Shown here one piece after another: positions 43,432 to 52,248 of a stretch of 64,000 nt of DNA. Positions within the stretch are counted from its first letter, which is position 1, and every line of letters begins with the position of its first letter. Source of the stretch: an uncultured Anaeroplasmataceae bacterium. GTDB taxonomy: Bacteria > Bacillota_I > Bacilli_A > Acholeplasmatales > Anaeroplasmataceae. Made by a program: the position numbers and the translations under genes. The notes under the pieces were generated by a model. It was not told where the DNA came from and ran no database searches. It was given only the letters and a program-made list of their open reading frames with translations. Location: the NCBI GenBank assembly GCA_944325035.1, contig CALUYM010000001.1:1-64000 (forward strand), written 5' to 3'.

Positions 43432-43710
43432 ATGTTTATGCAAAATTCTTCGCTAAAACCTCTTAGTGAACTTAAAATTGGAGGTACAGCCCTAGTAAAA
43501 AATGTATTAGGTGAGGGTCGAATTAGAAGACGCTTATTTGACATGGGAATTACTCCCGGATGTGAAATATATCTAAGAAAAAAAGCTCCTTTAGGTGATC
43601 CGATGGAAGTTACGCTTAGAGGATATGAATTAACTTTACGAAACGATGAAGCTTCACTTGTTGTTTGTGAATTTATTGACGAACCAAGAGATGGGAAGGT
43701 GTCACGATGA
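43432..43710 (+). CDS. feoA: Ferrous iron transport protein A (SH3-like), 92 aa
   Basis: Small cytoplasmic SH3-like partner of FeoB. Pattern: LSELKIGGTALVKNVLGEGRIRRRLFDMGITPGCEIYLRKKAPLGDPMEVTLRGYELTLRNDEA. The ATG at 43432 is preferred over an in-frame TTG at 43417 because AAGGAAGG (43420-43427) then fits. The stop TGA overlaps the feoB ATG (ATGA), so the pair is translationally coupled. Control appears to be by iron through the operators upstream. Confidence 0.92.
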   Translation: MFMQNSSLKPLSELKIGGTALVKNVLGEGRIRRRLFDMGITPGCEIYLRKKAPLGDPMEVTLRGYELTLRNDEASLVVCEFIDEPRDGKVSR

Positions 43711-45968
43711 GAAAGGTTGCATTAGCAGGTAATCCTAACTGTGGGAAAACGACATTATTTAACATTTTAACAGGTTCAACAGCTAGAGTTGGTAACTGGC
43801 CAGGCGTTACGGTAGATAAAAGAGAAGGTTTATATAAAAAAACAAAAGAACCATTAGAAATTATTGATTTACCAGGTATTTATTCATTGTCACCTTATAC
43901 ACCAGAAGAGGTAATTTCTAGAAATTATATTTTAAACGAAAAACCAGATTGTGTTATAAATTTAATTGATTCTACTAATTATGAACGAAATTTGTATTTA
44001 ACAACTCAACTTTTAGAACTTGATGTTCCAATGGTTGTAGCATTGAATATGACAGATGTGTTAGAAAAAACAGGAAAAAGAATTGATATAGCGACTCTTG
44101 AAAATGAATTGGGAGTACCAGTAGTCGCAATTTCAGCTCAAAAGGGTACAAACCTTGAAAATCTGATGAATTTAGCATATGAAGAATCTTTGAAAAAAAG
44201 AAAAGGTTTAACTGTATTAATTGAATCAGACCTTAAAGAAGTTATTGAGAATTGTCGGAAAGAATTTGAAATAATTAAAAGCGATAATTCACTATTTCAC
44301 GCAATTAAATTAGTTGAAATGGATGAAATTGAAGTTAAATCAAATCCAAATTTAGTGAAATTAGTAGAAGAATTTCAAAATAATTATCAAAGTCCTATTT
44401 TTGGACACGATTTTGAAGCCGTTATTGCTGATAGTAGATATAATTATATTACAAAACATTACGTCAAAGCTAAAGTTGGATTTGAAGAAAGTGGTAAACA
44501 TAAATTAACTTCTTCAGATAAAGCTGACCGTATTATTACAAATAAATGGTTAGGTATACCTATTTTCTTGTTAATACTATTTATGATTTTCCACTTAACA
44601 TTTTCAGAAAACTTGTTCTTTTTAGGTGGTTTATGTAATTTTGAAGAGCCAAATTTTGTCGGTTCTATATTTGAAGGTTTATTTTTTACAGAATCTGGTA
44701 TTAACTCTCCAGGTGTTATTCTAGCTAATTTTGTAAATGCTCTAACCGGAGGATTAACAGAAGTTGTAAACATAGGTTTATCAAATATAGGTTCCCCTGA
44801 TTGGGTTTTGGGATTTGTGTGTGATGGTGTCTTAGGTGGATTATTTGCTGTTATTGGCTTCTTGCCACAAATTCTATTATTATTTCTTTTCTTCTCAATC
44901 CTTGAGGACTCAGGATATATGGCTCGAGTAGCATTTATTTTAGATCGTATATTCCGCAAATTTGGATTAACGGGACGAGCTTTTATGCCTATGATTATGG
45001 GATTTGGTTGCTCTATTCCGGCAATGATTAATACAAGAACTCTTGCTGAAGAAAGAGAACGTGTCTCTACTATCCGTGTTATTCCTTTTTTCAGTTGTGG
45101 AGCGAAGTTACCAATTTTAACGGCAATTGCTGGTGGTATAATTCAACAATTTAGTGGCCTTAGTAACCCTGATTTGATTGTTTATGCAATGTATATTTTA
45201 GGTATGATTATTGCAATTGTTTCAATTCTTATTATGCGCAAAACTACAATGCGTGGTAAGGTTGCTCCTTTTATTATGGAGTTACCAGCATATCATGCTC
45301 CTCAACCTAAGGTTTTAATGTTTCATTTATGGGATAAGTTGAAACATTTTATAAAAAAAGCATTTACAATTATTCTTGCGTCGACGATAATTATATGGGT
45401 ATTTACTCACTTCTCATTTAATTGGGAATTCTTAAGTGATGAGCAAATGGATATGTCAATTTTAGCTGGACTAGGCCAATTGATAACACCAATTTTTTCA
45501 CCACTTGGTTTTGGCTCACAGCTTTCTCGTTCATTCTGTTGGGTATTTGCAGTAGCAGCATTAACTGGTTTAATTGCAAAAGAAAATGTAATTGCTACAT
45601 TTGGAACTCTTGGAGCTTGTGTATTAGCTACTGGTCAAATCATAGATGTTGATAGTGATGGTGGTGTATCAGCTGTAGTAGCAATGATTCAGGGCACGGG
45701 AATTACATGGCAAGGCTTAGTTGCTTTCATTGTGTTTAATATGACTACTATTCCTTGTTTTGCTGCGGTAGCTACAGCAAAGGCTGAATTACCAGATGGC
45801 AAGTTTGGTTACACTTTACTATTTTGGATTTTTGTATCTTACATAGCCTCAATGATTGTATACTTAGTATTGAGTTGGTGGTGGACTATATTCATTTTCT
45901 TAGTTATTGCAGTACTAGTTGTTTTAGGTATTCATTATTTTAATAAAAAATATCCTGTGAAAAATTAA
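43707..45968 (+). CDS. feoB: Ferrous iron transporter FeoB (GTPase-coupled permease), 753 aa
   Basis: Main Fe(II) importer under anaerobic conditions. The N-terminal G domain has G1 GNPNCGKTT (8-16), G2 region, G3 DLPGIYSLSPYTPEE and G4 NMTD; a helical GDI-like domain follows to about 270. The membrane part has two Gate repeats: ILEDSGYMARVAFILDRIFRKFGLTGRAFMPMIMGFGCSIPA and, later, GLIAKENVIATFGTL. About ten TMs in total. Length normal. A small Cys-rich membrane protein follows two bases later and completes the operon. Confidence 0.97.
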   Translation: MRKVALAGNPNCGKTTLFNILTGSTARVGNWPGVTVDKREGLYKKTKEPLEIIDLPGIYSLSPYTPEEVISRNYILNEKPDCVINLIDSTNYERNLYLTTQLLELDVPMVVALNMTDVLEKTGKRIDIATLENELGVPVVAISAQKGTNLENLMNLAYEESLKKRKGLTVLIESDLKEVIENCRKEFEIIKSDNSLFHAIKLVEMDEIEVKSNPNLVKLVEEFQNNYQSPIFGHDFEAVIADSRYNYITKHYVKAKVGFEESGKHKLTSSDKADRIITNKWLGIPIFLLILFMIFHLTFSENLFFLGGLCNFEEPNFVGSIFEGLFFTESGINSPGVILANFVNALTGGLTEVVNIGLSNIGSPDWVLGFVCDGVLGGLFAVIGFLPQILLLFLFFSILEDSGYMARVAFILDRIFRKFGLTGRAFMPMIMGFGCSIPAMINTRTLAEERERVSTIRVIPFFSCGAKLPILTAIAGGIIQQFSGLSNPDLIVYAMYILGMIIAIVSILIMRKTTMRGKVAPFIMELPAYHAPQPKVLMFHLWDKLKHFIKKAFTIILASTIIIWVFTHFSFNWEFLSDEQMDMSILAGLGQLITPIFSPLGFGSQLSRSFCWVFAVAALTGLIAKENVIATFGTLGACVLATGQIIDVDSDGGVSAVVAMIQGTGITWQGLVAFIVFNMTTIPCFAAVATAKAELPDGKFGYTLLFWIFVSYIASMIVYLVLSWWWTIFIFLVIAVLVVLGIHYFNKKYPVKN

Positions 45969-45970
45969 CT

Positions 45971-46147
45971 ATGTCACCAATTGAATTAATTGTAATTATA
46001 GTATCTGCATTAATCGTTATTTCTGTATTTGGTAATATGATTTACCGAAAAATTAAGAAAAAACCTAGCTCCGAATGTGCTTGTTGTAAAGCAAGAATGG
46101 ATAGGATGCTAAAGAAAATGAAAGATGATAGAAAGAATCTACATTAA
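45971..46147 (+). CDS. FeoB-associated Cys-rich membrane protein, 58 aa
   Basis: Too short for most gene finders. An N-terminal TM (PIELIVIIVSALIVISVFGNMIY) is followed by a basic segment (RKIKKKP) and a Cys cluster, ECACCKARMDRM, near residue 35. This is the layout of the small Cys-rich proteins found after feoB in many Bacillota, sometimes called FeoB-associated proteins and compared to FeoC. The start lies two bases after the feoB stop. A metal-binding or assembly role is inferred from context. Confidence 0.85.
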   Translation: MSPIELIVIIVSALIVISVFGNMIYRKIKKKPSSECACCKARMDRMLKKMKDDRKNLH

Positions 46148-46165
46148 ATATGTAGGTTCTTTTTC
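46133..46165 (+). terminator. Terminator of the feo operon
   Basis: A 12-bp stem, AAGAATCTACAT/ATGTAGGTTCTT (one G-T pair), followed by T-rich sequence; it begins inside the last codons of the Cys-rich gene. Confidence 0.9.
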
Positions 46166-46217
46166 TTTAAGCATTTAGTAGTTTATGGTATAATGGTACT
46201 AATCTGGAGGTGATGAA

Positions 46218-47108
46218 ATGGAATATCAATCATATTTTAATGAAATAGTAGAAAAAGAATATGGCAAAGATGTATTAAAAGAAATTAATGATAATATTAT
46301 TAAATTCAGAAAACCTTCGTTTCGCATTAATCCTTTAAAAGGAGATGTGACTTGCGTGCAAGCTAAATTAGAAAGCTTAGGATTTAAATTAAGCTCAATC
46401 GATTTTTACGATAATGCATTTATTTTAGAAAATAAAACGCAAGAAGAATTAGAAAATACAGATGTTTATAAAGATGGGCAAATATATCTTCAAAGTTTAT
46501 CTTCAATGATACCACCTTTAATTTTAAATCCTAAAGTAAATACGGATATCTTAGATATGGCTGCAGCTCCAGGTGGGAAGACAACGCAGATTGCTGCATT
46601 AACCAGTAATAAAGCACGAATTACAGCTTGTGAAATGAATACAATTCGAGCTAAACGACTAGAGTATAATGTTAAAATGCAAGGTGCAACTTCTGTTTTT
46701 GTTTTAAATCAAGATTCACGTAATTTAGATGAGTTATTTAGTTTTGATGCTATTTTGTTGGATGCACCGTGTTCTGGAAGTGGCACAAGAACTACGAAAG
46801 AATCATTTAAGGGATTAACAGAGATTTTAGTTAAAAAATCGGTTGCAAGTCAAACTAAATTATTAGCTAAGGCATTAAAACTTTTGAAAAAGAACGGTAC
46901 TTTAATTTATTCGACTTGTTCTATTTTTAAAGAAGAGAATGAAGAAGTTTTAAAAAGTGTTTTAAAAGACAAATCATTTCAAATTGAATCCATTGACTTT
47001 AATTCCAATTTGATCAAGAAACTTCCATCATCAATTAATGGTGTATTAACTATTGCTCCAACAGAGCATACTGAAGGTTTTTTTATTGCAAAGATTAGAA
47101 AGGTTTGA
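46218..47108 (+). CDS. rRNA cytosine-C5 methyltransferase (RsmB/RsmF/NOL1 family), 296 aa
   Basis: SAM-dependent m5C RNA methyltransferase. SAM motif DMAAAPGGKTTQIAAL (about 113-128), the motif IV LDAPCSGSGTRT with the Pro-Cys pair (about 179), and the catalytic motif VI YSTCSIFKEENE. Short form without a C-terminal PUA-like domain, compared with about 450 aa for RsmF. Ends in TGA; the next gene begins 4 bases later, so they are probably cotranscribed. Confidence 0.9.
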   Translation: MEYQSYFNEIVEKEYGKDVLKEINDNIIKFRKPSFRINPLKGDVTCVQAKLESLGFKLSSIDFYDNAFILENKTQEELENTDVYKDGQIYLQSLSSMIPPLILNPKVNTDILDMAAAPGGKTTQIAALTSNKARITACEMNTIRAKRLEYNVKMQGATSVFVLNQDSRNLDELFSFDAILLDAPCSGSGTRTTKESFKGLTEILVKKSVASQTKLLAKALKLLKKNGTLIYSTCSIFKEENEEVLKSVLKDKSFQIESIDFNSNLIKKLPSSINGVLTIAPTEHTEGFFIAKIRKV

Positions 47109-47112
47109 TAGG

Positions 47113-47766
47113 ATGAAAAGAATTGGTATTACAATGCGTTATGAGAAAGAAGATAAAATTGAATTTGTGAGGCAAGAGTATTTAGACTATGTAAGACCTT
47201 ATTTTATTCCTATTTTATTACCAATGGAAAATTATGAAGAATTACTAGAAGAGTGTGATTGCTTTTTAATTACAGGTGGAGATGATATTAATCCAGATTT
47301 TTATTATGACTCAATCGATAAAGATTCAGTTTATGTAGATAGAAGAATAGACTTACTTGATAAGGCTGTTATTGATTATGCAATAAAAAAAGAACGACCT
47401 TTATTTGGAATTTGTCGCGGTTTACAATCTTTAAATGTTTTTTTAGGAGGAAGTTTAATTCAAGATATTGATGGTGAAATCCACAAGAATAAAACTGATG
47501 GACAACCATGTTTAATGACAGGAAATGGGAAGCATTTAAAAAATATCTTACCTCATAGTTTTAATATTAATAGTTATCACCATCAAGGAATTAAAGAATT
47601 AGCTCCAGATTTATTGAATGTAGGTACTTCACTCGGTATGGTTGAAATAGTTGAACATAAAACTAAACCAATATATGCTGTACAGTGGCATCCGGAAAAA
47701 TTAAATACATTAGAAAGTAAGAATTTAATTACATATTTAGTTGATCTTACAGAACAATATTGTTAA
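47113..47766 (+). CDS. Class I glutamine amidotransferase-like hydrolase (peptidase C26, PuuD-like), 217 aa
   Basis: Gamma-glutamyl-gamma-aminobutyrate hydrolase family. Nucleophile Cys in FGICRGLQSLNVFLGGSLIQDI (about residue 100), and the His/Glu pair in YAVQWHPEK (about 200). The oxyanion region FLITGGDDINPDFY is typical of C26 enzymes. Physiological substrate unknown: polyamine catabolism is only one possibility, and no puu genes are nearby. The ATG at 47113 is chosen because the longer frame would run 56 bases into the preceding gene. Confidence 0.88.
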   Translation: MKRIGITMRYEKEDKIEFVRQEYLDYVRPYFIPILLPMENYEELLEECDCFLITGGDDINPDFYYDSIDKDSVYVDRRIDLLDKAVIDYAIKKERPLFGICRGLQSLNVFLGGSLIQDIDGEIHKNKTDGQPCLMTGNGKHLKNILPHSFNINSYHHQGIKELAPDLLNVGTSLGMVEIVEHKTKPIYAVQWHPEKLNTLESKNLITYLVDLTEQYC

Positions 47767-47780
47767 GATTTAGATAAAAG

Positions 47781-47824
47781 AAAGGAGTAATAATCGATAA
47801 ACGATTATGCATGAAAGAATATGA
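47781..47824 (+). promoter_or_regulatory. SD, bridging hairpin and 5-codon minicistron before pepF
   Basis: AAAGGAG (47781-47787) is 33 bases from the pepF ATG (47821). Between them is a 7-bp perfect hairpin, ATAATCG/CGATTAT (47790-47808). An ATG at 47807 opens a five-codon frame (MHERI) whose TGA (47822-47824) overlaps the pepF ATG. Either the hairpin brings the SD close, or reinitiation after the minicistron drives pepF. No good SD lies directly before 47821. Confidence 0.5.
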
Positions 47825-49584
47825 CAAAATGGAAATTAGATGATATTTATGAAAGTGATCATTTATGGTTAGAAGATTTTGATAAATTAAAAGAGGAAGC
47901 CCAAAAAGTTAAGGCTTATAAAGGCACTTTAAATACTTTAGAAGGACTTGAATCTTATTATAATTATTCTGAAAAATTTGAAAAGAAGCTAGGCCTAATG
48001 TATAGTTATGCTCATATGAAGGGTGATCAAAACCAAAAAATAACTTTGTATCAAGACTTACAAAACAAAATGAGATCTTTACTTCAAGGGTATGTGGCAG
48101 ATAGTGCATTCGTAGAAACAGAAATTTTAAATCTTCCTTATGAAAAATATGTAGAATTTAGTCAAAAATCGACTAAAATTAAGGAATATTTATTCAATAT
48201 TAAGCGTATTTTCGATTTAAAAGAACATGTTTTATCGCCAAATGAAGAAAAAATTATAGCTAATTATCAATTAGTATCACATAGCTTTAGTAGTTTATAT
48301 GCAGCGCTTCAAAATGGAGATGCAACTAGTTTTAAAGTGACTTTAACAAATGGTGAAGAAATTGAATTAAGTACTAATACTTATACAAGTATTTTGTCTA
48401 AATTAGAAAATCAAGAAGATCGTCGTCGTGTCTTTGAATCCCAGTTTTCATATTATGAAAAACATAAATATACTTTAGCTGCTATTTATAAAGGTGTTGT
48501 TGATGCAAATATCGCATACATGAAATCAAAGGGCTACTCATCAGTTCTTGAAGCTTACTTAGATGGTAATAAAATACCAACAGGAGTATATACGTCATTA
48601 ATTAATACAGTAAAAGCCAATACTGCTCCTTTAAAACGCTATGTTAATTTACGTAAAAAGTTATTTGGTTTAGATGAATATCATACATATGATCGTTTCT
48701 TAGCTTATTCTAAAGCTAATGTAAGTTATCCATATGAAAAAGCATATCAAGATGTTTTAGAAGCTGTTAAACCGATGGGTGAGGACTACCTTGAACATGC
48801 TAAAAAAGCTTTAGCATCTGGACATGTGGATGTATATCCAGGAGAAGGAAAAAGAAGTGGGGCTTATTCGACAAGAATTGAAGGATTTGGTCCATATATT
48901 CTATTAAATCATACTGATACACTTGATTCAGCATTTACCTTAGCTCATGAGTGTGGTCATTCAATTCATACATTGTATTCAATTGAAAATCAACCATTTG
49001 CGACTAAAGATTATGTAATATTTGTAGCAGAAATACCGTCAACATTTAATGAACAATTGTTCCTAGATTATTTATTAAAAAATAGCACTGATAAGGAATT
49101 AAAAATTCAAGCACTTGAACAGCAAATCGACGGAATTGTTCAAACATTCTATCGACAAACATTATTTGCTAATTTTGAATATGAAGCACATCGTTTAGCA
49201 TTAGAAGGCGAAGCTATAAATTATGAAGTTTTATCTAAAATAATGGAAGACCTTTATTTAGAATATTATGGAATTGATTTAAATAAAGAAAAACTAAAAA
49301 AATTGGTTTGGGCATATATTCCGCATATGTATTATACTCCATTTTACGTATATCAATATGCAACATGTTTTAGTGCTTCTATGAAAATGTATGAAGATTT
49401 TAAAAATGGTAAAAAAGATGCTAAAGAGAATTATATTAAAATGCTTAAGGCTGGTGCTTCTAACTATCCAGTTGAAATTGTTAAAATTGGTGGAGTTGAT
49501 CTAACAAGTGAAGAAACATTTAAAGCTGTTTGCGATAAACTTGATTCTCTTCTTGATGAATATGAAAAATTAATTAAATCATAA
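47821..49584 (+). CDS. pepF: Oligoendopeptidase F (M3B), 587 aa
   Basis: Cytoplasmic zinc peptidase that cleaves peptides of about 7-17 residues. The metal motif is H376-E-C-G-H380 in TLAHECGHSIHTLYS, with the downstream Glu in VAEIPSTFNE, and the C-terminal signature YIPHMYYTPFYVYQYATCFSAS. All-helical, 587 aa, normal for the family (about 600). An in-frame TGA nine bases upstream excludes a longer start. Translation initiation looks unusual (see the leader entry). Confidence 0.94.
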   Translation: MTKWKLDDIYESDHLWLEDFDKLKEEAQKVKAYKGTLNTLEGLESYYNYSEKFEKKLGLMYSYAHMKGDQNQKITLYQDLQNKMRSLLQGYVADSAFVETEILNLPYEKYVEFSQKSTKIKEYLFNIKRIFDLKEHVLSPNEEKIIANYQLVSHSFSSLYAALQNGDATSFKVTLTNGEEIELSTNTYTSILSKLENQEDRRRVFESQFSYYEKHKYTLAAIYKGVVDANIAYMKSKGYSSVLEAYLDGNKIPTGVYTSLINTVKANTAPLKRYVNLRKKLFGLDEYHTYDRFLAYSKANVSYPYEKAYQDVLEAVKPMGEDYLEHAKKALASGHVDVYPGEGKRSGAYSTRIEGFGPYILLNHTDTLDSAFTLAHECGHSIHTLYSIENQPFATKDYVIFVAEIPSTFNEQLFLDYLLKNSTDKELKIQALEQQIDGIVQTFYRQTLFANFEYEAHRLALEGEAINYEVLSKIMEDLYLEYYGIDLNKEKLKKLVWAYIPHMYYTPFYVYQYATCFSASMKMYEDFKNGKKDAKENYIKMLKAGASNYPVEIVKIGGVDLTSEETFKAVCDKLDSLLDEYEKLIKS

Positions 49585-49604
49585 TATTTTATAATTAAAT
49601 TTAT

Positions 49605-49647
49605 AACACGGATTTATTTTAGCTGATGTTAAGATCCGTGTTTTTTT
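49605..49647 (+). terminator. Terminator of pepF
   Basis: AACACGGAT/ATCCGTGTT perfect 9-bp stem (49605-49613 with 49634-49642) with seven following T. Confidence 0.9.
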
Positions 49648-49649
49648 AT

Positions 49650-49860
49650 AAATTAGTATAAGCAAAATAAATTTATTAGTAATCTAGATTTTGATATAAA
49701 AAGATAATAATATAACTATTTTTTTATTTAAAACAATAAATGATAAAACAAGATGATTATAAACAATTTCTTTTTCTAAAGATTTTCAGTAATAATTAAT
49801 TCAATAATTAGTCTTGCTTAATTTGGAAAAATAATTTATTATTTAAAATGCAAGCAAAGT
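49650..49860. other. AT-rich intergenic region before the KapD-like gene
   Basis: No gene; should contain the promoter of the downstream gene, but no hexamer pair stands out. A TTGCTT near 49814 with a distal T/A-rich -10 is the best candidate. Confidence 0.4.
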
Positions 49861-49863
49861 TTG

Positions 49864-49893
49864 AAAGAATAAGGTTTCGACTTTATTCTTTTT
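49864..49893 (+). promoter_or_regulatory. Terminator-like leader hairpin
   Basis: AAAGAATAA-GG with CT-TTATTCTTT: an 11-bp stem (one G-T pair) with a TTTCGA loop and a T run, ending 22 bases before the KapD-like start. It resembles the leader hairpins of rimP and mscS. Confidence 0.55.
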
Positions 49894-49915
49894 AAATTAT
49901 AGAAAGGAGATAACA

Positions 49916-50791
49916 ATGGAACATAAAGGTTTAATAAAGAGTGTAGACTTAAAGAGTAAAACATTTTCTTTAGAAATTAATAAAAAATTAAAATTCTTTT
50001 ATTTACAAAATAATCTCTTAAAAAGATTTCGTAAATACTTATATCCAGGCAATGTTATCTCATTTGTCTCAGAAGAATCTGAAGAGTTACATGGACTTTA
50101 TTTCTCAAAAATGGTTATCTATGTAATTGAAATTTTTGTTCCTACATCAAGAGGGAAAAGAATTTTATATAATAAAGAACAACTAAATGAATCACTACTC
50201 AATTTTTTTGATTCAATTGATACAATGATGTTTTTAGATTTAGAGATGACAATGCCTAGTTATAATAAATCTAAAGATTTCATACCTGAAATAATCCAAG
50301 CAGGATTCTTTATAGTTAGTAAGACAGGAGAAGTTTTACTTAAAGAAAACTACTATGTACGTCCGACTAAAGTATATCGAATCAATAAAAGAACATCTAA
50401 GTTTTTGCATATTGATTCAAAAGTTATAAGTAAAGAAGCGATATCTTACTTCAAATTTTATAATAAATTCAAAAACGCTTTAAAAAAATATCATCCCGCC
50501 ATTATGATTTTTGGCCGAAATGACAAGTTAGTGATGGAAAATTCATATACTATTAATGGCTTACCATCACTTGCATATATGTCACGATTTGTTAATTTAA
50601 GTCAGCTTATTAAAAATTATTTTGAACTAAAAAATGATCCTGGCTTATTTTATCTATTTGAAAAGTTTAGTGGAAATGCCCATCATCAAACGCATGATGC
50701 GTTAGAAGATGCTGAAGTAACTTATGAGGTATACAAGTACTTCTTAAAAGAAATTAAGGAAAATAAGCTAGAAGGAGAATTTCTACGATAA
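49916..50791 (+). CDS. DEDDh 3'-5' exonuclease, KapD-like, 291 aa
   Basis: The exonuclease domain begins at about 105: D108-L-E110 in MMFLDLEMTMPSY, IPEIIQAGFFIV, and the ExoIII motif H260-D-A-L-E-D265 in HHQTHDALEDAEVTYEVYKYF. The DxE-TMP start and EII-AG are typical of KapD, the B. subtilis exonuclease-type inhibitor of the KinA pathway to sporulation. Residues 1-100 are an extra N-terminal domain with beta pattern, unlike the 205-aa KapD, so the same role is only a suggestion. The stop TAA lies across the start of the decayed murI. Confidence 0.75.
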   Translation: MEHKGLIKSVDLKSKTFSLEINKKLKFFYLQNNLLKRFRKYLYPGNVISFVSEESEELHGLYFSKMVIYVIEIFVPTSRGKRILYNKEQLNESLLNFFDSIDTMMFLDLEMTMPSYNKSKDFIPEIIQAGFFIVSKTGEVLLKENYYVRPTKVYRINKRTSKFLHIDSKVISKEAISYFKFYNKFKNALKKYHPAIMIFGRNDKLVMENSYTINGLPSLAYMSRFVNLSQLIKNYFELKNDPGLFYLFEKFSGNAHHQTHDALEDAEVTYEVYKYFLKEIKENKLEGEFLR

Positions 50792-51387
50792 CAGGTATTA
50801 TTGATAGTGGAGAAGGGGGAATTGCTTTTTTAAAAGGCATTCAAAATCCAAATCAGACTTATCATTTAATTATTGATAAGTCTTTTTTTCCATATGGATT
50901 AAAAAGTAGGGAATTTTTAAAAAAACGTACAATTTATTTAATTTTATATCTTATTAGGCAAGGAGCTAGTGAGATAATTTTAGCGTGTAATACATTATCT
51001 GCTTTAGTATTAAAAGATGTGAAAAAATATTTTAAAATTCCAATTTATGGAGTAATTGAACTCTTTGATTTTGAAAATAATAAAAATGCATTATTTATTG
51101 GAACCAAAAATACAATTAATTATTTAAAAAAACAAGAAAAAAACATTGAGTATTTTGATGGAACAGATTTAATTAAGTTAATTGAAACAAAAGGAGATAT
51201 AGAATTATATCTAAAAGAAAAAGAGGATATCTTTTTAAGATATCCTACCATTATGTTAGGGTGTACGCATTTAATTGCAATTAAACAATATTTTAAACAA
51301 TATTTAGCGCAAGATGAACTCTACTTACAATCAAAATGTTCAATAGCTTTAGCTACTCCACTATGTTCATTATCATCGGTGATATAA
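50788..51387 (+). pseudogene. murI: Glutamate racemase (murI) with lost start and truncated end
   Basis: The frame encodes the racemase fold and both catalytic Cys: IIDSGEGGIAFL (Asp6), LACNTLSALV (C67) and LGCTHL (C159). No ATG, GTG or TTG lies near its N-terminus. An ATA at 50788 has an ideal AAGGAG 10 bases upstream and overlaps the preceding stop as ATAA. One G-to-A change from ATGA would explain both. At 199 aa it is also shorter than usual (about 260), and its last 22 residues read antisense through the HAD gene end. It is probably decaying; peptidoglycan D-Glu would then come from another racemase. Weak AUA initiation is the alternative. Confidence 0.75.
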
Positions 51388-52121
51388 CTAGCTATGCTTA
51401 AGATGGATTCAAAACTATTTTGCATAGCAACAGCTTCACTAGCAGCTAATAACATTGTACGGTCATTATCAGCATCACCAATCGCCATCGTTTCATCCAT
51501 GCTAATATTTAAATAATCAGCTAAGAAACAAAGTGCCATACCCTTATTTGCTTCTTTATTCAAGAATTCTAAGAAAATTTTCGAACTTCGATTAATAGTA
51601 GCCATATTTACGATTTCAGGGCTAATTTGAGTTCTGATTGAATCAAGTTTTTCTTCACTTGATACCATCATACATTTTAAGAATAATTCATCATCATCGA
51701 TATCATTGAAATCAACAATTACGGCTTCAAGATGATTAATTTTTTCTTCAACGGCAGTATAAGGATTTTTTTCATTAGTAATTAAAGTACCGTCCTTTTT
51801 AAAAGCATGGAAATTAGTATTTAACCGTTGAGATTCTTGAAAAATAATTTTAACCATTTTTCCAGTTATATATTTTTCAAAAATAGGTTTTTGTGTATCG
51901 TTTTCAATTACTAAAGAACCATTGTAACAAATTGTGTAGTTTCCACTATTAGTTAGGCCTAAGTAATGATTAACAGGCATTACACCTTCAATAGGTCTAC
52001 CTGATGCAACGACAAATTTCGTTTCTTTTAAAGATGTGATTGCTTTTCGGTTGGCATCTGATATATTTTTTTTACTATCAAATAATGTACCATCGAGGTC
52101 ACAAGTAATTAATTTTATCAT
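51321..52121 (-). CDS. Cof-type HAD-IIB sugar-phosphate phosphatase-like protein, 266 aa
   Basis: HAD hydrolase: motif I DLDGTLFDS (D8, D10), motif II VASGRP, cap domain between, motif IV GDADNDRTML. Such proteins dephosphorylate sugar phosphates, FMN or similar metabolites; substrate not predictable. Minus-strand SD AAAGGAG precedes the ATG. Its 3' end overlaps the converging murI remnant by 67 bases, and the C-terminus (ITDDNEHSGVAKAIEHF) is the natural family end. Confidence 0.9.
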   Translation of the reverse strand: MIKLITCDLDGTLFDSKKNISDANRKAITSLKETKFVVASGRPIEGVMPVNHYLGLTNSGNYTICYNGSLVIENDTQKPIFEKYITGKMVKIIFQESQRLNTNFHAFKKDGTLITNEKNPYTAVEEKINHLEAVIVDFNDIDDDELFLKCMMVSSEEKLDSIRTQISPEIVNMATINRSSKIFLEFLNKEANKGMALCFLADYLNISMDETMAIGDADNDRTMLLAASEAVAMQNSFESILSIASYITDDNEHSGVAKAIEHFDCK

Positions 52122-52248
52122 TTGTTAAACTCCTTTTAAAATCACCCCATTATAACATAAGTAAGTAAAAAGACAAAGTTAATAACTAAATTTTGTCTTA
52201 ATACTTTATATAAAATAGTTAAAAATAGAATAATGGGGGTGATATTTA

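Noticed and set aside
44459..44959. Long minus-strand reading frame inside feoB (166 codons)
   Set aside because: It is a shadow of feoB with no SD and no family features.
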